A DNA stretch of 64,000 bases from Rhodopseudomonas sp. (GTDB lineage Bacteria > Pseudomonadota > Alphaproteobacteria > Rhizobiales > Xanthobacteraceae). Where the stretch lies: NCBI RefSeq assembly GCF_013377015.1, contig NZ_JACABA010000001.1, forward strand, positions 1,075,554 through 1,139,553, read 5' to 3'. The notes below the pieces were generated by a model. That model was given only the letters and a program-made list of their open reading frames with translations, did no database searches and had not been told where the DNA came from. Both the position numbers and the translations under genes were made by a program. Every line of letters begins with the position of its first letter. Position 1 is the first letter of the stretch. This document shows positions 39,808 to 49,355 of the stretch, piece by piece.

Positions 39808-40031
39808 TTTTCAAATTCCGCCGCTGTCAACCGTGGCGGCGGCGCGGCGCCGACCATGTTTGTCGCAGCTTTTGCCCATTGGCTGAGCGCGATGATACGC
39901 CATTGGGCAATCGCAACATCACGACCAAAAGATCGGCGTTGACAGAAATTATTTTATGTATGAAATTTATTGCGTCGGTCGGCGCGAACGCCCTTCACGG
40001 CATTCTCGGGCACGGAGTTCGGAGAGACAAG

Positions 40032-42188
40032 ATGGCTGAGAGGTCCTTTGCCAAGGAAGTGTTGGACCTCCGGCTCGGCGCGGGCGACGAATTCCGTGGC
40101 GAAGGCATTCTCGCCATCACCAAGGCCTTGCTGCAATCCGGCGTCGGCTATGTCGGCGGCTATCAAGGCTCGCCGATCTCGCATCTGATGGACGTGCTGG
40201 CCGACGCGCAAGATATCCTGTCCGAACTCGGCGTCTATTTCGAGGCCTCGGCTTCCGAAGCCGCCGCGGGCGCGATGCTGTCGGCCTCGGTGATGTATCC
40301 GATCCGCGGCGCGGTGACCTGGAAATCGACGGTCGGCACCAACGTCGCCTCCGACGCGCTGGCCAATCTGGCGTCCGGCGGCGTCACCGGCGGCGCGCTG
40401 ATCATCGTTGGCGAGGATTACGGCGAAGGTTCCTCGATCATGCAGGAACGCAGCCACGCCTTCGCGATGAAATCGCAGATCTGGCTGCTCGATCCCCGTC
40501 CCAATCTGGAGAGCATCGTCAAGGCGGTCGAGGACGGCTTCGAACTGTCCGAGGCCTCCAACACGCCGGTGATGCTCGAAGTCCGGGTCAGATCCTGCCA
40601 CGTTCACGGCCGCTTCGCCGCCAAGGACAACAAGTCGCCGCCGTTTACGCTGGCGCAAGCCTTGGAACATCCGGTGCGCGACACCGACCGCATCGTATTG
40701 CCGCCGGCGTCGTTCCTGCACGAAAAGGAAAAGATCGAGCGGCGCTGGCCCGCGGCGGTGCAATTCATCAAGGAGCGCAAACTCAACGAGGTGTTCGAGG
40801 GCGACATCGACGACGTCGGCATCATCCTGCAAGGCGGCATGTACAATAGCGTGATGCGGGCGCTGCAGGGGCTCGACCTCGCCGACGTCTGGGGCCGGAC
40901 GCGGGTTCCGCTCTACGTCATGAACGTCACCTATCCGTTGATCGACGACGAACTGACCGCGTTCTGCGCCAGCAAGCGAGCGGTGTTGATGGTCGAGGAA
41001 GGTCAGCCCGATTATATCGAGCAGGCGTTGCACAAGATCCTGCGCAAGGCCGACATCGCGGCCAAGATCTACGGCAAGGGACCGCTGCCGCTGGCCGGCG
41101 AATACACCGTGCCGGTGCTGCGCGGCGCGATCCGTTCGTTCCTGGTCAGCGAACGACACCCCGCGCTACCCGACCGTCTGCGCGCGCCCAATGAGGCCGC
41201 TGCATTGTCGGACGACCAGATTCAGGCACTCGGCGCCGCGGTGCCGGCGCGGCCGGCCGGATTCTGTACCGGCTGTCCGGAACGGCCGATCTTCGCGGCG
41301 ATGAAACTGGTCGAGAAAGAACTCGGTCCGCATCACGTCGCCGCCGACATCGGCTGCCATCTGTTTTCGATCCTGCCACCGTTCAATATCGGCGCCACCA
41401 CGATGGGTTACGGGCTCGGCCCCGCCTCGGCCTCGGCGTTCAACGTCCGGGCCGGCAAGCGCTCGATCAGCGTGATGGGCGACGGCGGCTTCTGGCACAA
41501 CGGCCTGACGAGCGGGATCGGCAACGCGGTGTTCAACAAGCACAATGGCGTGGTGCTGATCGTCGACAATTACTACGCCTCCGCGACGGGCGGCCAGGAC
41601 CTGCTGTCGTCGCGCGCCGACAACCGCTCGCGCTCGACCCAGCATCCGATCGCCGCGGCGGTCAGAGGCATCGGCGCCACATGGGTCCGGCAGATCGACC
41701 GCACCTACGACGTCGCCTTAATGCGGGACACGCTGAAGGAGGCGCTGACCACCGAGGAGAAAGGTCCCAAGATCATCATCGCGTCGTCCGAATGCATGCT
41801 GAACCAGCAGCGGCGGACGCGGCCATTGTTCGCCAAGGCCGTGAAGGCCGGCGAGCGCATGGTCAAGGAGCGATTCGGCGTCGACGACGACGTCTGCACC
41901 GGCGACCACGCCTGCATCCGGCTGTCCGGCTGTCCGTCGCTGTCGATCAAGTACACTGACGATCCGCTGAAGGACGATCCAGTCGCCGCGGTCGACAATT
42001 CTTGCGTCGGCTGCGGCAATTGCGGCGAGGTCGCCGAGGCGGCGGTGTTGTGTCCGTCGTTCTACCGCGCCGACATCATCCACAATCCTGGCGGGTTCGA
42101 GCAATGGATCGCGCGGCTGCGGCTGTCGGTCATCGGCCTTTTGCAGCAAAGGCGCGAACGCCGCCGCCCGATGTTTGCGTCGACATGA
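40032..42188 (+). CDS. Indolepyruvate ferredoxin oxidoreductase alpha-like subunit with C-terminal ferredoxin domain
   Basis: The 718-residue protein has the 2-oxoacid oxidoreductase pyrimidine-binding domain first, a CTGCPERP motif, a thiamine diphosphate motif (GDGGFWHNGLTSGIGNAVFN, about residue 482 onward) and cysteines for 4Fe-4S clusters near residues 620-670 (CTGDHACIRLSGCPS and CVGCGNCGEVAEAAVLCPS). Such enzymes convert a 2-oxoacid plus CoA to acyl-CoA, CO2 and reduced ferredoxin. In this context the best substrate guess is isatinate (2-aminophenylglyoxylate), giving anthraniloyl-CoA. The ATG at 40032 has GGAGAG upstream; an earlier in-frame ATG at 39879 would add 51 residues unlike the family. 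It overlaps the next gene. Confidence 0.88.
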   Translation: MAERSFAKEVLDLRLGAGDEFRGEGILAITKALLQSGVGYVGGYQGSPISHLMDVLADAQDILSELGVYFEASASEAAAGAMLSASVMYPIRGAVTWKSTVGTNVASDALANLASGGVTGGALIIVGEDYGEGSSIMQERSHAFAMKSQIWLLDPRPNLESIVKAVEDGFELSEASNTPVMLEVRVRSCHVHGRFAAKDNKSPPFTLAQALEHPVRDTDRIVLPPASFLHEKEKIERRWPAAVQFIKERKLNEVFEGDIDDVGIILQGGMYNSVMRALQGLDLADVWGRTRVPLYVMNVTYPLIDDELTAFCASKRAVLMVEEGQPDYIEQALHKILRKADIAAKIYGKGPLPLAGEYTVPVLRGAIRSFLVSERHPALPDRLRAPNEAAALSDDQIQALGAAVPARPAGFCTGCPERPIFAAMKLVEKELGPHHVAADIGCHLFSILPPFNIGATTMGYGLGPASASAFNVRAGKRSISVMGDGGFWHNGLTSGIGNAVFNKHNGVVLIVDNYYASATGGQDLLSSRADNRSRSTQHPIAAAVRGIGATWVRQIDRTYDVALMRDTLKEALTTEEKGPKIIIASSECMLNQQRRTRPLFAKAVKAGERMVKERFGVDDDVCTGDHACIRLSGCPSLSIKYTDDPLKDDPVAAVDNSCVGCGNCGEVAEAAVLCPSFYRADIIHNPGGFEQWIARLRLSVIGLLQQRRERRRPMFAST

Positions 42189-43726
42189 ACATGATCGCGC
42201 AAGTCCCGCAGCTCGACACCGTGAAGCCGATCACCATCGCCGTCTTGGCGATGGGCGGGCAAGGCGGCGGCGTGCTGGTGGACTGGATCGTGGCGCTGGC
42301 CGAAAGCCAGGGCTGGATCGCGCAGTCGACCTCGGTGCCCGGCGTCGCGCAACGCACCGGGGCGACGATCTATTCAATCGAACTAATCGCCGCGCGCGCC
42401 GGCATGCCCTACCCGGTTCTGTCGCTGATGCCGGTGCCGGGCGAGGTCGATATCGTGCTCGGCGCCGAATTGATGGAGGCCGGGCGCGCGATCCAGCGCG
42501 GGTTGGTGACGCCGGAACGCACCACGTTATTGGCCTCGTCGCATCGCTCCTACGCGGTGCGGGAAAAGCAGGTCCCGGGCAACGGCATCGGAGCAGCCGC
42601 GGCGGTCTATCAGGCCGCGGGTGCTGCGGCGAAGCGCTTCATCGTGTTCGACATGGCGGCGATCGCCGACGCCACCGGCAGTGCGATTTCGGCGGTGATG
42701 TTCGGCGCACTGGCCGGCAGCGGCGCGCTGCCATTTCCGAGGTCGGCTTACGAGGAAACGATCCGCGCCGCCGGTGTCGGCGTCGAGCCGAGCCTGCGGG
42801 CATTCCGTGAGGGTTTTGACGGCGCTGGCGAGCCCGGCCAGACCCGATCGCCCCCGCTCGCTCCCAATGCCACGCCCGACAAGCGTTTTCCGGAATTGGC
42901 GCCGGTGGGGCACCCGGGCTACGACGCGCTGGTGCAGCGAGCCCGCGCGATCTTTCCCGGCGAGTTGCACGGCATGCTCGCCGCCGGGCTGCAGCGCGTG
43001 GTCGACTACCAGGACATCGGTTACGGCGCCGAATATCTCGATCTGGTGGCGTCGTTCGAATCGTTCGGCTCGCTGGCGCTGACCGGCGCCGCGGCGAAAT
43101 ATATCGCGGTGGCGATGGCCTATGACGACGTCATCCGGGTCGCGGATCTGAAAACCCGGAGCACGCGAGTCGAGCGGATCCGGCGCGAGATCCTGGCGAA
43201 GCCGGAGCAATTGGTGCAGCTCACCGAATACATGCATCCGCGCGCCGAGGAAGTCGTCGGGGTGCTGCCGGCCGCGCTCGGGCGCTGGCTCGAGGCCAGG
43301 CCGCGCGCCATCGCGGCGATCGACCGGATCGTCAATCGCGGCCGTCGGGTACGCACCGACACGCTGCGCTGGTTTCTCGCACTCTCTGTCATTGCCGGCC
43401 TGCGGCGCTTCCGCCGCGGCATGTGGCGTCACGCGCAGGAGATAGAACATCGCGACGCCTGGCTGGCGGCAGCGCGCGCCGCCGCGGCTATCGATCCGAC
43501 GCTGGCAGTGGAAATTCTTCAGGCTCGCCGCCTGGTCAAGGGATATTCCGACACCCACGCGCGCGGACAGTCGAAATTCGACAAGGTGATGGCGGCGGCG
43601 ATCCGCCTGCAAGGCCGACCCGATGCCGCGCAATGGGTGCAGCGGCTGTGCCGCGCCGCCCTGGCGGACGAGGATGGCACCGCGCTCGATGGCGCGCTGG
43701 CGACGATCGAGAGTTTCCTGAGATGA
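42185..43726 (+). CDS. Indolepyruvate ferredoxin oxidoreductase beta-like subunit with C-terminal extension (DUF6537 type)
   Basis: The 513-residue protein starts with the gamma-type domain of 2-oxoacid oxidoreductases (TIAVLAMGGQGGGVLVDWI, QSTSVPGVAQRTG). It continues with a long helical C-terminal domain as found in fused or extended IorB proteins. The stop/start overlap with the alpha-like gene (ATGA) indicates a stoichiometric complex. The function follows that of the partner. Confidence 0.87.
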   Translation: MNMIAQVPQLDTVKPITIAVLAMGGQGGGVLVDWIVALAESQGWIAQSTSVPGVAQRTGATIYSIELIAARAGMPYPVLSLMPVPGEVDIVLGAELMEAGRAIQRGLVTPERTTLLASSHRSYAVREKQVPGNGIGAAAAVYQAAGAAAKRFIVFDMAAIADATGSAISAVMFGALAGSGALPFPRSAYEETIRAAGVGVEPSLRAFREGFDGAGEPGQTRSPPLAPNATPDKRFPELAPVGHPGYDALVQRARAIFPGELHGMLAAGLQRVVDYQDIGYGAEYLDLVASFESFGSLALTGAAAKYIAVAMAYDDVIRVADLKTRSTRVERIRREILAKPEQLVQLTEYMHPRAEEVVGVLPAALGRWLEARPRAIAAIDRIVNRGRRVRTDTLRWFLALSVIAGLRRFRRGMWRHAQEIEHRDAWLAAARAAAAIDPTLAVEILQARRLVKGYSDTHARGQSKFDKVMAAAIRLQGRPDAAQWVQRLCRAALADEDGTALDGALATIESFLR

Positions 43727-43738
43727 GCGGCACAGCGC

Positions 43739-44707
43739 ATGGTTGAGAGCAACGAACTCGATCTGACGGTCACGGAGGTCCGCACGGAAACGCCGGCAAT
43801 CCGCAGCATCACGCTGGCGCGCGCCGATGGCGCGCCACTGCCGTCCTGGGAGGCCGGCGCCCATATCAATATCGTACTACGGTCGGGCGAGCGGCGCAGC
43901 TATTCGCTGGTCAATCCCTCCGGCGCCCCCGCCGCCACCGAACATCCGCTTCACTACCGGCTCGGCGTGCGGCTGGAAAATCCGAGCCAGGGCGGCTCCG
44001 CCTTCATGCACGGTCTCAAGGTCGGCGACACGATCAAGGCGACGCCGCCGACCAACAATTTCCCGCTCCGGCGGGGCGGCGACGTCGTCCTGCTCGCCGG
44101 CGGCATCGGCATCACCCCGATCCTGTCGATGGCGGCGGCGCTGACAGCGCGGCGGCAGCCGTTCCGCTTGATCTATGCCGCGCGCAGCCGGGATCAGCTG
44201 GCGTTTCTCGACGAGGTCCAGAACCTCGCCGGCGACAAGCTGACGCTGCACACCGACGACGACGCGGGCCTGTTCAATGTCGATGCGTTGATGCGATCGC
44301 TGACCGGCGACGAACAGCTCTATGTCTGCGGGCCCGGACCGATGATCGATGCCGCGATCGCCGCGGCGAAGACGCTGGGGTGGCGCGACGGCCGGCTCTG
44401 GTTCGAGATTTTTTCCGCCAGTGCCGCAAAGCCGGGCGACGCCGCATTCGAGGTGGTGCTGGCCTCGACCGGCGCAAGCTACCTTGTCCCGGCGGACAAG
44501 ACCATCCTGGCGGCGCTGCTGGAGGCGGGGGTCGATGCGATGTACGATTGCCAGCGCGGCGAATGCGGGATCTGCCAGGTCGGCGTGATCGAGGGTACGC
44601 CGGATCACCGCGACTACATTCTTTCGGATTCGGAAAAGAGCGCCGGCAAGTTGATTCAGATCTGCGTGTCGCGCTCGAAGTCACCGCGTCTCGTTCTAGA
44701 TCTTTGA
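43739..44707 (+). CDS. Oxygenase reductase: FMN/NAD-binding ferredoxin reductase with C-terminal 2Fe-2S domain
   Basis: The 322-residue protein belongs to the phthalate dioxygenase reductase/VanB class: flavin motif RSYSLVN, NAD motif LAGGIGITPILSM, YVCGPGPMI, and a plant-type 2Fe-2S centre near residues 270-310 (CQRGECGICQVG plus a distal Cys in LIQICVSRSK). It should pass electrons from NAD(P)H to the Rieske oxygenase encoded 12 bases downstream. Confidence 0.92.
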   Translation: MVESNELDLTVTEVRTETPAIRSITLARADGAPLPSWEAGAHINIVLRSGERRSYSLVNPSGAPAATEHPLHYRLGVRLENPSQGGSAFMHGLKVGDTIKATPPTNNFPLRRGGDVVLLAGGIGITPILSMAAALTARRQPFRLIYAARSRDQLAFLDEVQNLAGDKLTLHTDDDAGLFNVDALMRSLTGDEQLYVCGPGPMIDAAIAAAKTLGWRDGRLWFEIFSASAAKPGDAAFEVVLASTGASYLVPADKTILAALLEAGVDAMYDCQRGECGICQVGVIEGTPDHRDYILSDSEKSAGKLIQICVSRSKSPRLVLDL

Positions 44708-44719
44708 TAGGAGCTTTCA

Positions 44720-46033
44720 ATGGTCGAATACCGTGGCAACGTCGAAGCGATCAAATCGCTGGTCCGGGAGACTGAAGTCCACCGCGACGTCTATGTCAGC
44801 GACGAGATCTTTCAGCTGGAGATGGAGAACGTCTTCGCCAACACCTGGGTCTATGTCGGCCACGACAGCCAGATTCCCAACGCCGGGGACTATTTCGGCA
44901 CCACCATCGGCACCCAGCCGGTGCTGATGGTGCGGCACACCGACGGCAAGGTCCATGTGCTGTTCAACCGCTGTCCGCACAAGGGCACCCGAATCACCAC
45001 CGAAGGCTGCGGCAACACTGGCAAATTCTTTCGATGCCCCTATCACGCCTGGAGCTTCAAGACCGACGGCTCGCTGCTCGCGATCCCGTTGAAGAAGGGC
45101 TACGAGAACACCGGGTTCGAACAGAGTCATGCCGGCAAGGGCATGAGCGCGGTGAAGCACGTGCACAACTATCGCGGCTTCGTGTTCGCCAAGCTCAACG
45201 ACGCCGGTCCTGAATTCGAGGAGTTCTTTTCCGAAAGCCTGTCCAGTCTCGACAACATGATCGACCGTTCGCCGGCCGGCCGGCTTGAGGTCGCCGGCGG
45301 CGTGCTGCGCTACATGCATAATTGCAATTGGAAGATGCTGGTCGAGAACCAGACCGACACCTGCCATCCGATGGTGGCGCATGAATCCTCCGCCGGCACC
45401 GCGGTCGATGTCTGGAAGAACGCCCCGCCCGGCAGCAAGAAGCCGATGGCGGTGGAAATCTTCGTGCCGTTCATGTCGCCCTACGAGTTCTTCGAAAACA
45501 TGGGGATCCGGGTCTGGCCCAACGGCCATGGCCACACCGGCGTGCATCATTCGATTCACTCCGACTATTCCGTCGTCCCCGGTTATTTCGAGCAGATGAC
45601 GGCGGCCTACGGCGAAGCCCGCGCCAAGGCGATCCTCGACGAGAACCGCCACAACACGGTGTATTTCCCCAACATCATGATCAAGGGCCCGATCCAGCTG
45701 CTTCGGGTGTTCCGGCCGATTTCGGCGAACAAGACGCTGGTCGAGAGCTGGACCTTCCGACTGGTCGACGCGCCGGATCTGCTGCTGGAACGCACGCTGA
45801 TGTACAACCGGCTGATCAACGCGCCAACCTCGGTGGTCGGCCATGACGATCTGGAAATGTACGAGCGCGCGCAGGAAGGTCTGCATGTCGACGCCAACCC
45901 CTGGGTCAACATCCAGCGGCTGTACGATCCCGGCGAGGTCGCCGACACCATCGCGGTGACCAACGGCACCACGGAATGGCAGATGCGCAATCAATTCCGC
46001 GCCTGGTCGAAATTCATGACGATGACGATGTGA
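44720..46033 (+). CDS. Rieske ring-hydroxylating dioxygenase, alpha subunit
   Basis: The 437-residue protein has the Rieske motif (Cys85-x-His87 and Cys106-x2-His109, in NRCPHKGT and FRCPYHAW) and the mononuclear iron site DTCHPMVAH (His216, His221, with bridging Asp213). A clear ribosome binding site (TAGGAG) precedes it. With the beta subunit and the reductase it dihydroxylates or hydroxylates an aromatic ring. In indole-acetate degradation loci an oxygenase of this kind attacks the indole C2-C3 bond to give dioxindole-3-acetate; the substrate here is inferred from the neighbours. Confidence 0.93.
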   Translation: MVEYRGNVEAIKSLVRETEVHRDVYVSDEIFQLEMENVFANTWVYVGHDSQIPNAGDYFGTTIGTQPVLMVRHTDGKVHVLFNRCPHKGTRITTEGCGNTGKFFRCPYHAWSFKTDGSLLAIPLKKGYENTGFEQSHAGKGMSAVKHVHNYRGFVFAKLNDAGPEFEEFFSESLSSLDNMIDRSPAGRLEVAGGVLRYMHNCNWKMLVENQTDTCHPMVAHESSAGTAVDVWKNAPPGSKKPMAVEIFVPFMSPYEFFENMGIRVWPNGHGHTGVHHSIHSDYSVVPGYFEQMTAAYGEARAKAILDENRHNTVYFPNIMIKGPIQLLRVFRPISANKTLVESWTFRLVDAPDLLLERTLMYNRLINAPTSVVGHDDLEMYERAQEGLHVDANPWVNIQRLYDPGEVADTIAVTNGTTEWQMRNQFRAWSKFMTMTM

Positions 46034-46036
46034 CCC

Positions 46037-46531
46037 ATGAGTGAAATCAGCAACGCACCGACCGAACAGGACATCATCAGCTTCGTGATCCGCGAGGCGC
46101 GGATGATCGACCAGCATCGCTTCGAGGAATGGCTCGAGCTGTTCGCCGACGACGGCTATTACTGGATGCCGCTGGAATGGGGCCAGACCGAGGCGCGGCT
46201 GACAACTTCGCTGATGTATGAAGACAAGCTGCTGCTGAAGATCCGCGTCGAGCGACTGAAGGGCAACCGCACCTTCAGCCAGAAGCCGAAGAGCCGCTGC
46301 CATCATGTGCTGCAGACCCCGCAGATCGACAAGTTTGATCACGACGCCAACGAATATGTCACCTGGACCCCGATGCATTACGTCGAGACCCGGCTCGACG
46401 AGCAAACGCTCTACGCGGCGTGGGCGACGCACACGCTGGCGATGGTCGACGGCGCGCTCAAGATCAAGCTGAAGCGCGTCGATATCGTCAATTGCGACGC
46501 CGCATTCGGCAACATCCAGTTGTTCATGTGA
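46037..46531 (+). CDS. Rieske ring-hydroxylating dioxygenase, beta subunit
   Basis: The 164-residue protein has the SnoaL/NTF2-like fold of oxygenase beta subunits (FVIREARMIDQHRFEEWLEL, FADDGYYWMPLEW, and the C-terminal LKIKLKRVDIVNCD). It supports assembly of the alpha3beta3 oxygenase. It begins three bases after the alpha stop codon. Confidence 0.92.
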   Translation: MSEISNAPTEQDIISFVIREARMIDQHRFEEWLELFADDGYYWMPLEWGQTEARLTTSLMYEDKLLLKIRVERLKGNRTFSQKPKSRCHHVLQTPQIDKFDHDANEYVTWTPMHYVETRLDEQTLYAAWATHTLAMVDGALKIKLKRVDIVNCDAAFGNIQLFM

Positions 46532-46533
46532 CG

Positions 46534-48180
46534 ATGATGCAGCTTCCGCCGACGGCCCCGAACACGGTCTACGAAGCGCTGTGCCGCACCGCGCAGCGCT
46601 ACCCGGAGCGGTCGTTTCTCGCCGTGCTACCGGAGACCGCCGCGCTCTATGGCATCGCGGCCGGCGAGATCAGCTACGCCACGTTGCTACGCGAGGTGGA
46701 CGCGCTGCGCGACGTTTATCAGGCCCGCGGTTACGGCCACGGACACCGTGTCGGCATCCTGCTGGAAAACCGGCCGGCGTTCTTCCGACACTGGCTGGCG
46801 CTGAACGGGCTCGGCGTCGCGCTGGTGCCGATCAATCCCGACATGCGCTCCGCCGAGCTGGAATATCTGATCGGGCATTCCGAGATCGTCGCCGCGGTCG
46901 CTATCGAATCCCGACATCGGGGCATCACCACCGCGGCGCAGGCCGCGAACCGTGTGCTGCCGGTGTTCGGCCCTGACGATCCGGTGCAAGCGATCACGAC
47001 TCTCCCGCCGAAAACAGGCGTCCCGGATCGCGACAGCGAATGCGCGCTGCTCTACACCTCGGGCACCACCGGCCGGCCGAAAGGCTGCATACTGCCGAAC
47101 GAATATTATCTCTACGCCGGCCACTGGTACGCCCATGTCGGCGGGCTGATCCCATTGCGCGACGGCGACGAGCGGATGCTGACGCCGCTGCCGGTATTTC
47201 ACATGAACGCGATGGCCTATTCGGCGATGGCGATGCTGCTGACCGGCGGCTGCCTGATCGTGCTGGATCGCTTTCATCCGAAATCGTGGTGGGCGAGCGT
47301 ACGCGACAGCCGCGCCACCGTGGTGCATTACCTCGGCGTGATGCCGCCGATGCTGATGGGCGCGCCGGCCGATCCCAGCGACACCGAACACAATGTCCGT
47401 TTTGGCTTCGGCGCCGGAGTCGATCGCGCGCTGCATGCACCGTTCGAACAGCGCTTCGGCTTTCCGCTGATCGAGGCCTGGGCGATGACCGAGACCGGCG
47501 CCGGCGCGGTGATCATCGCCTCAACGGAACCGCGTCACGTCGGCAGCAATTGCTTCGGACGGCCCGACGCGGAGCTCGCGACCCGCATCGTCAACGACAG
47601 CGGCGCCGAAGCCGGCGTCGGCGAGCCCGGCGAACTGCTGGTCCGCCACGCCGGCGACGCGCCGCGCTACGGCTTCTTCCGCGGCTATCTGAAGGACGAG
47701 GAGGCGACCGCGGCGGCCTGGCAGGACGGATGGTTTCACACCGGCGATGTGGTCCGCCGCGAAGCCGATGGATCGATGCATTTCGTCGACCGCAAGAAGA
47801 ACGTCATCCGCCGCTCCGGCGAGAACATTTCCGCGGTCGAGGTCGAGAGCGTGCTGCAGCAGCACCCCGCGGTGAAGCAGGTCGCGGTGGCCGCCACGCC
47901 GGATTCGGTGCGCGGCGATGAAGTGTTTGCCTGCGTGGTCGCGCACCATCAGCCCGCGGCGCCGGAGGAAGCGCAGCGGCTCGCATCCGATCTGGTCGCC
48001 TGGTGTCTCGCGCGGCTGGCCTATTACAAGGCGCCCGGCTTCGTCGCTTTCGTTGCCGCGCTGCCGCTGACCTCGACGCAGAAGATCCAGCGCGGCCAGC
48101 TCAAGGAGCAGGTGGCCGCCACGGTCGCCGGCAAGGACGCGATCGACACAAGGCATCTCAAGAAGCGGGTCGCGGCATGA
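46534..48180 (+). CDS. Acyl-CoA synthetase (AMP-forming), aromatic/indolic acid-CoA ligase candidate
   Basis: The 548-residue protein has the ANL-family motifs LLYTSGTTGRPKGC, the A5-type segment AWAMTETGAG, GWFHTGDVVRR, and the C-terminal catalytic Lys in TSTQKIQRGQ. It is the only CoA ligase in the window. In the proposed pathway it activates dioxindole-3-acetate, not anthranilate. The ATG at 46534 (or a GTG at 46528 overlapping the previous stop) is used; the frame extends upstream into the beta subunit gene without sense. Confidence 0.9.
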   Translation: MMQLPPTAPNTVYEALCRTAQRYPERSFLAVLPETAALYGIAAGEISYATLLREVDALRDVYQARGYGHGHRVGILLENRPAFFRHWLALNGLGVALVPINPDMRSAELEYLIGHSEIVAAVAIESRHRGITTAAQAANRVLPVFGPDDPVQAITTLPPKTGVPDRDSECALLYTSGTTGRPKGCILPNEYYLYAGHWYAHVGGLIPLRDGDERMLTPLPVFHMNAMAYSAMAMLLTGGCLIVLDRFHPKSWWASVRDSRATVVHYLGVMPPMLMGAPADPSDTEHNVRFGFGAGVDRALHAPFEQRFGFPLIEAWAMTETGAGAVIIASTEPRHVGSNCFGRPDAELATRIVNDSGAEAGVGEPGELLVRHAGDAPRYGFFRGYLKDEEATAAAWQDGWFHTGDVVRREADGSMHFVDRKKNVIRRSGENISAVEVESVLQQHPAVKQVAVAATPDSVRGDEVFACVVAHHQPAAPEEAQRLASDLVAWCLARLAYYKAPGFVAFVAALPLTSTQKIQRGQLKEQVAATVAGKDAIDTRHLKKRVAA

Positions 48181-49355
48181 GCGGCGCGAAGCGGCGGCAG
48201 TCCTATGACGGCGTCGTCGCCTGCGTGCCGGTGACCATTCCCTATCGTCGCTATTCGATCAACAGCGCGCATTGGTGGATCGGCCGGGCGCTGCGCGAAC
48301 TGGTCCGGCAAACCGGATTGCGCCCGACCGATCTCGACGGCTTGTCGCTGTCGAGCTTCACCGTCGGCCCGGATACCGCGATCGGTATCACCCAGCATAT
48401 GGGGCTGTCGCCGCGCTGGCTCGATCACGTGCCGTTCGGCGGCGCCAGCGGCGTGGTGGCGCTGCGCCGCGCCGCGCGGGCGGTGCAGGCCGGCGACGCC
48501 GACCTGGTCGCCTGCGTCGCCGCCGACACCAACCATGTCGATTCGTTCCGCCGCACGCTGTCGACGTTCTCCCGCTTCGCGCAGGACGCGGTGTATCCCT
48601 ACGGCTCCGGCGGCCCCAATGCCTCGTTCGCGCTGATCACCCGGCATTACATGAAGCGCTACGGCGCCACCCGCGAGGATTTCGGCAAGCTCTGTGTCGC
48701 GCAGCGCGCCAATGCGCGCAGCTTCCCGCATGCGCTGATGAAATCCGAGCTGACGCTCGACGCCTACATGGCGGCGCGGCCGATCGCCGATCCGATCCAT
48801 CTGTTCGACTGCGTGATGCCTTGTGCCGGCGCCGAGGCGTTTCTGGTCTGTCGCGAGGACACCGCGCGATCGCTCGGCGTGACCGGCGTGCGCGTGCTCT
48901 CCACCATCGAGCGACACAACGCCTATCCGGAGGATGCCATCCAGCTTCGTGGCGGCTGGGCGGTCGACAAGCACGAACTCTGGGACATGGCGGGCGTCGG
49001 CCCGGACGACATCAACTTCGTGCAGACCTATGACGATTATCCGGTGATCTCGATGATGCAGTTCGAGGATCTCGGCTTCTGCGGCAAGGGCGAGGCCGCC
49101 GAATTCGTCCGCGCGCAAAGCTTCACCCACGACGGTTCGTTTCCGCACAACACATCGGGCGGACAGCTGTCGGGCGGGCAGGCCGGTGCGGCGGGCGGCT
49201 ATCTCGGCCTGGTCGAGGCGATCCGGCAGCTCACCCACAGCGCGCTCGGCGCGCAGGTGCCGGAGGCGAAGATCGGACTGGTCTCGGGATTCGGCATGAT
49301 CAACTACGACCGCGGGCTGGCCTCCGGCGCCGCAATACTCGCAGGCCCCGCATGA
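48177..49355 (+). CDS. Thiolase-fold protein lacking thiolase catalytic residues; probable acyl-CoA retro-aldolase
   Basis: The 392-residue protein is a member of the SCP2-thiolase/lipid-transfer (Ltp) family by its overall pattern (GGASGVVALRRAARAVQAGD, NTSGGQLSGGQAGAAGG). The catalytic residues of thiolases are missing: the nucleophilic Cys of C-A-S-G is Gly89, the His of G-H-P is Gln335, and the Cys of the C-terminal C-x-G motif is Ser370. A tyrosine pair stands at QTYDDYPV (Tyr285, Tyr288), as in Ltp2-type steroid aldolases that use Tyr residues. It overlaps both neighbours, and the next gene encodes a DUF35 protein, the known partner of such aldolases. Function as a retro-aldolase is inferred. 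Confidence 0.85.
   Translation: MSGAKRRQSYDGVVACVPVTIPYRRYSINSAHWWIGRALRELVRQTGLRPTDLDGLSLSSFTVGPDTAIGITQHMGLSPRWLDHVPFGGASGVVALRRAARAVQAGDADLVACVAADTNHVDSFRRTLSTFSRFAQDAVYPYGSGGPNASFALITRHYMKRYGATREDFGKLCVAQRANARSFPHALMKSELTLDAYMAARPIADPIHLFDCVMPCAGAEAFLVCREDTARSLGVTGVRVLSTIERHNAYPEDAIQLRGGWAVDKHELWDMAGVGPDDINFVQTYDDYPVISMMQFEDLGFCGKGEAAEFVRAQSFTHDGSFPHNTSGGQLSGGQAGAAGGYLGLVEAIRQLTHSALGAQVPEAKIGLVSGFGMINYDRGLASGAAILAGPA

Noticed and set aside
48177-49355. Annotation as an active acetyl-CoA acetyltransferase/thiolase.
   Set aside because: All three catalytic motifs of thiolases are altered, so thiolytic activity is unlikely.
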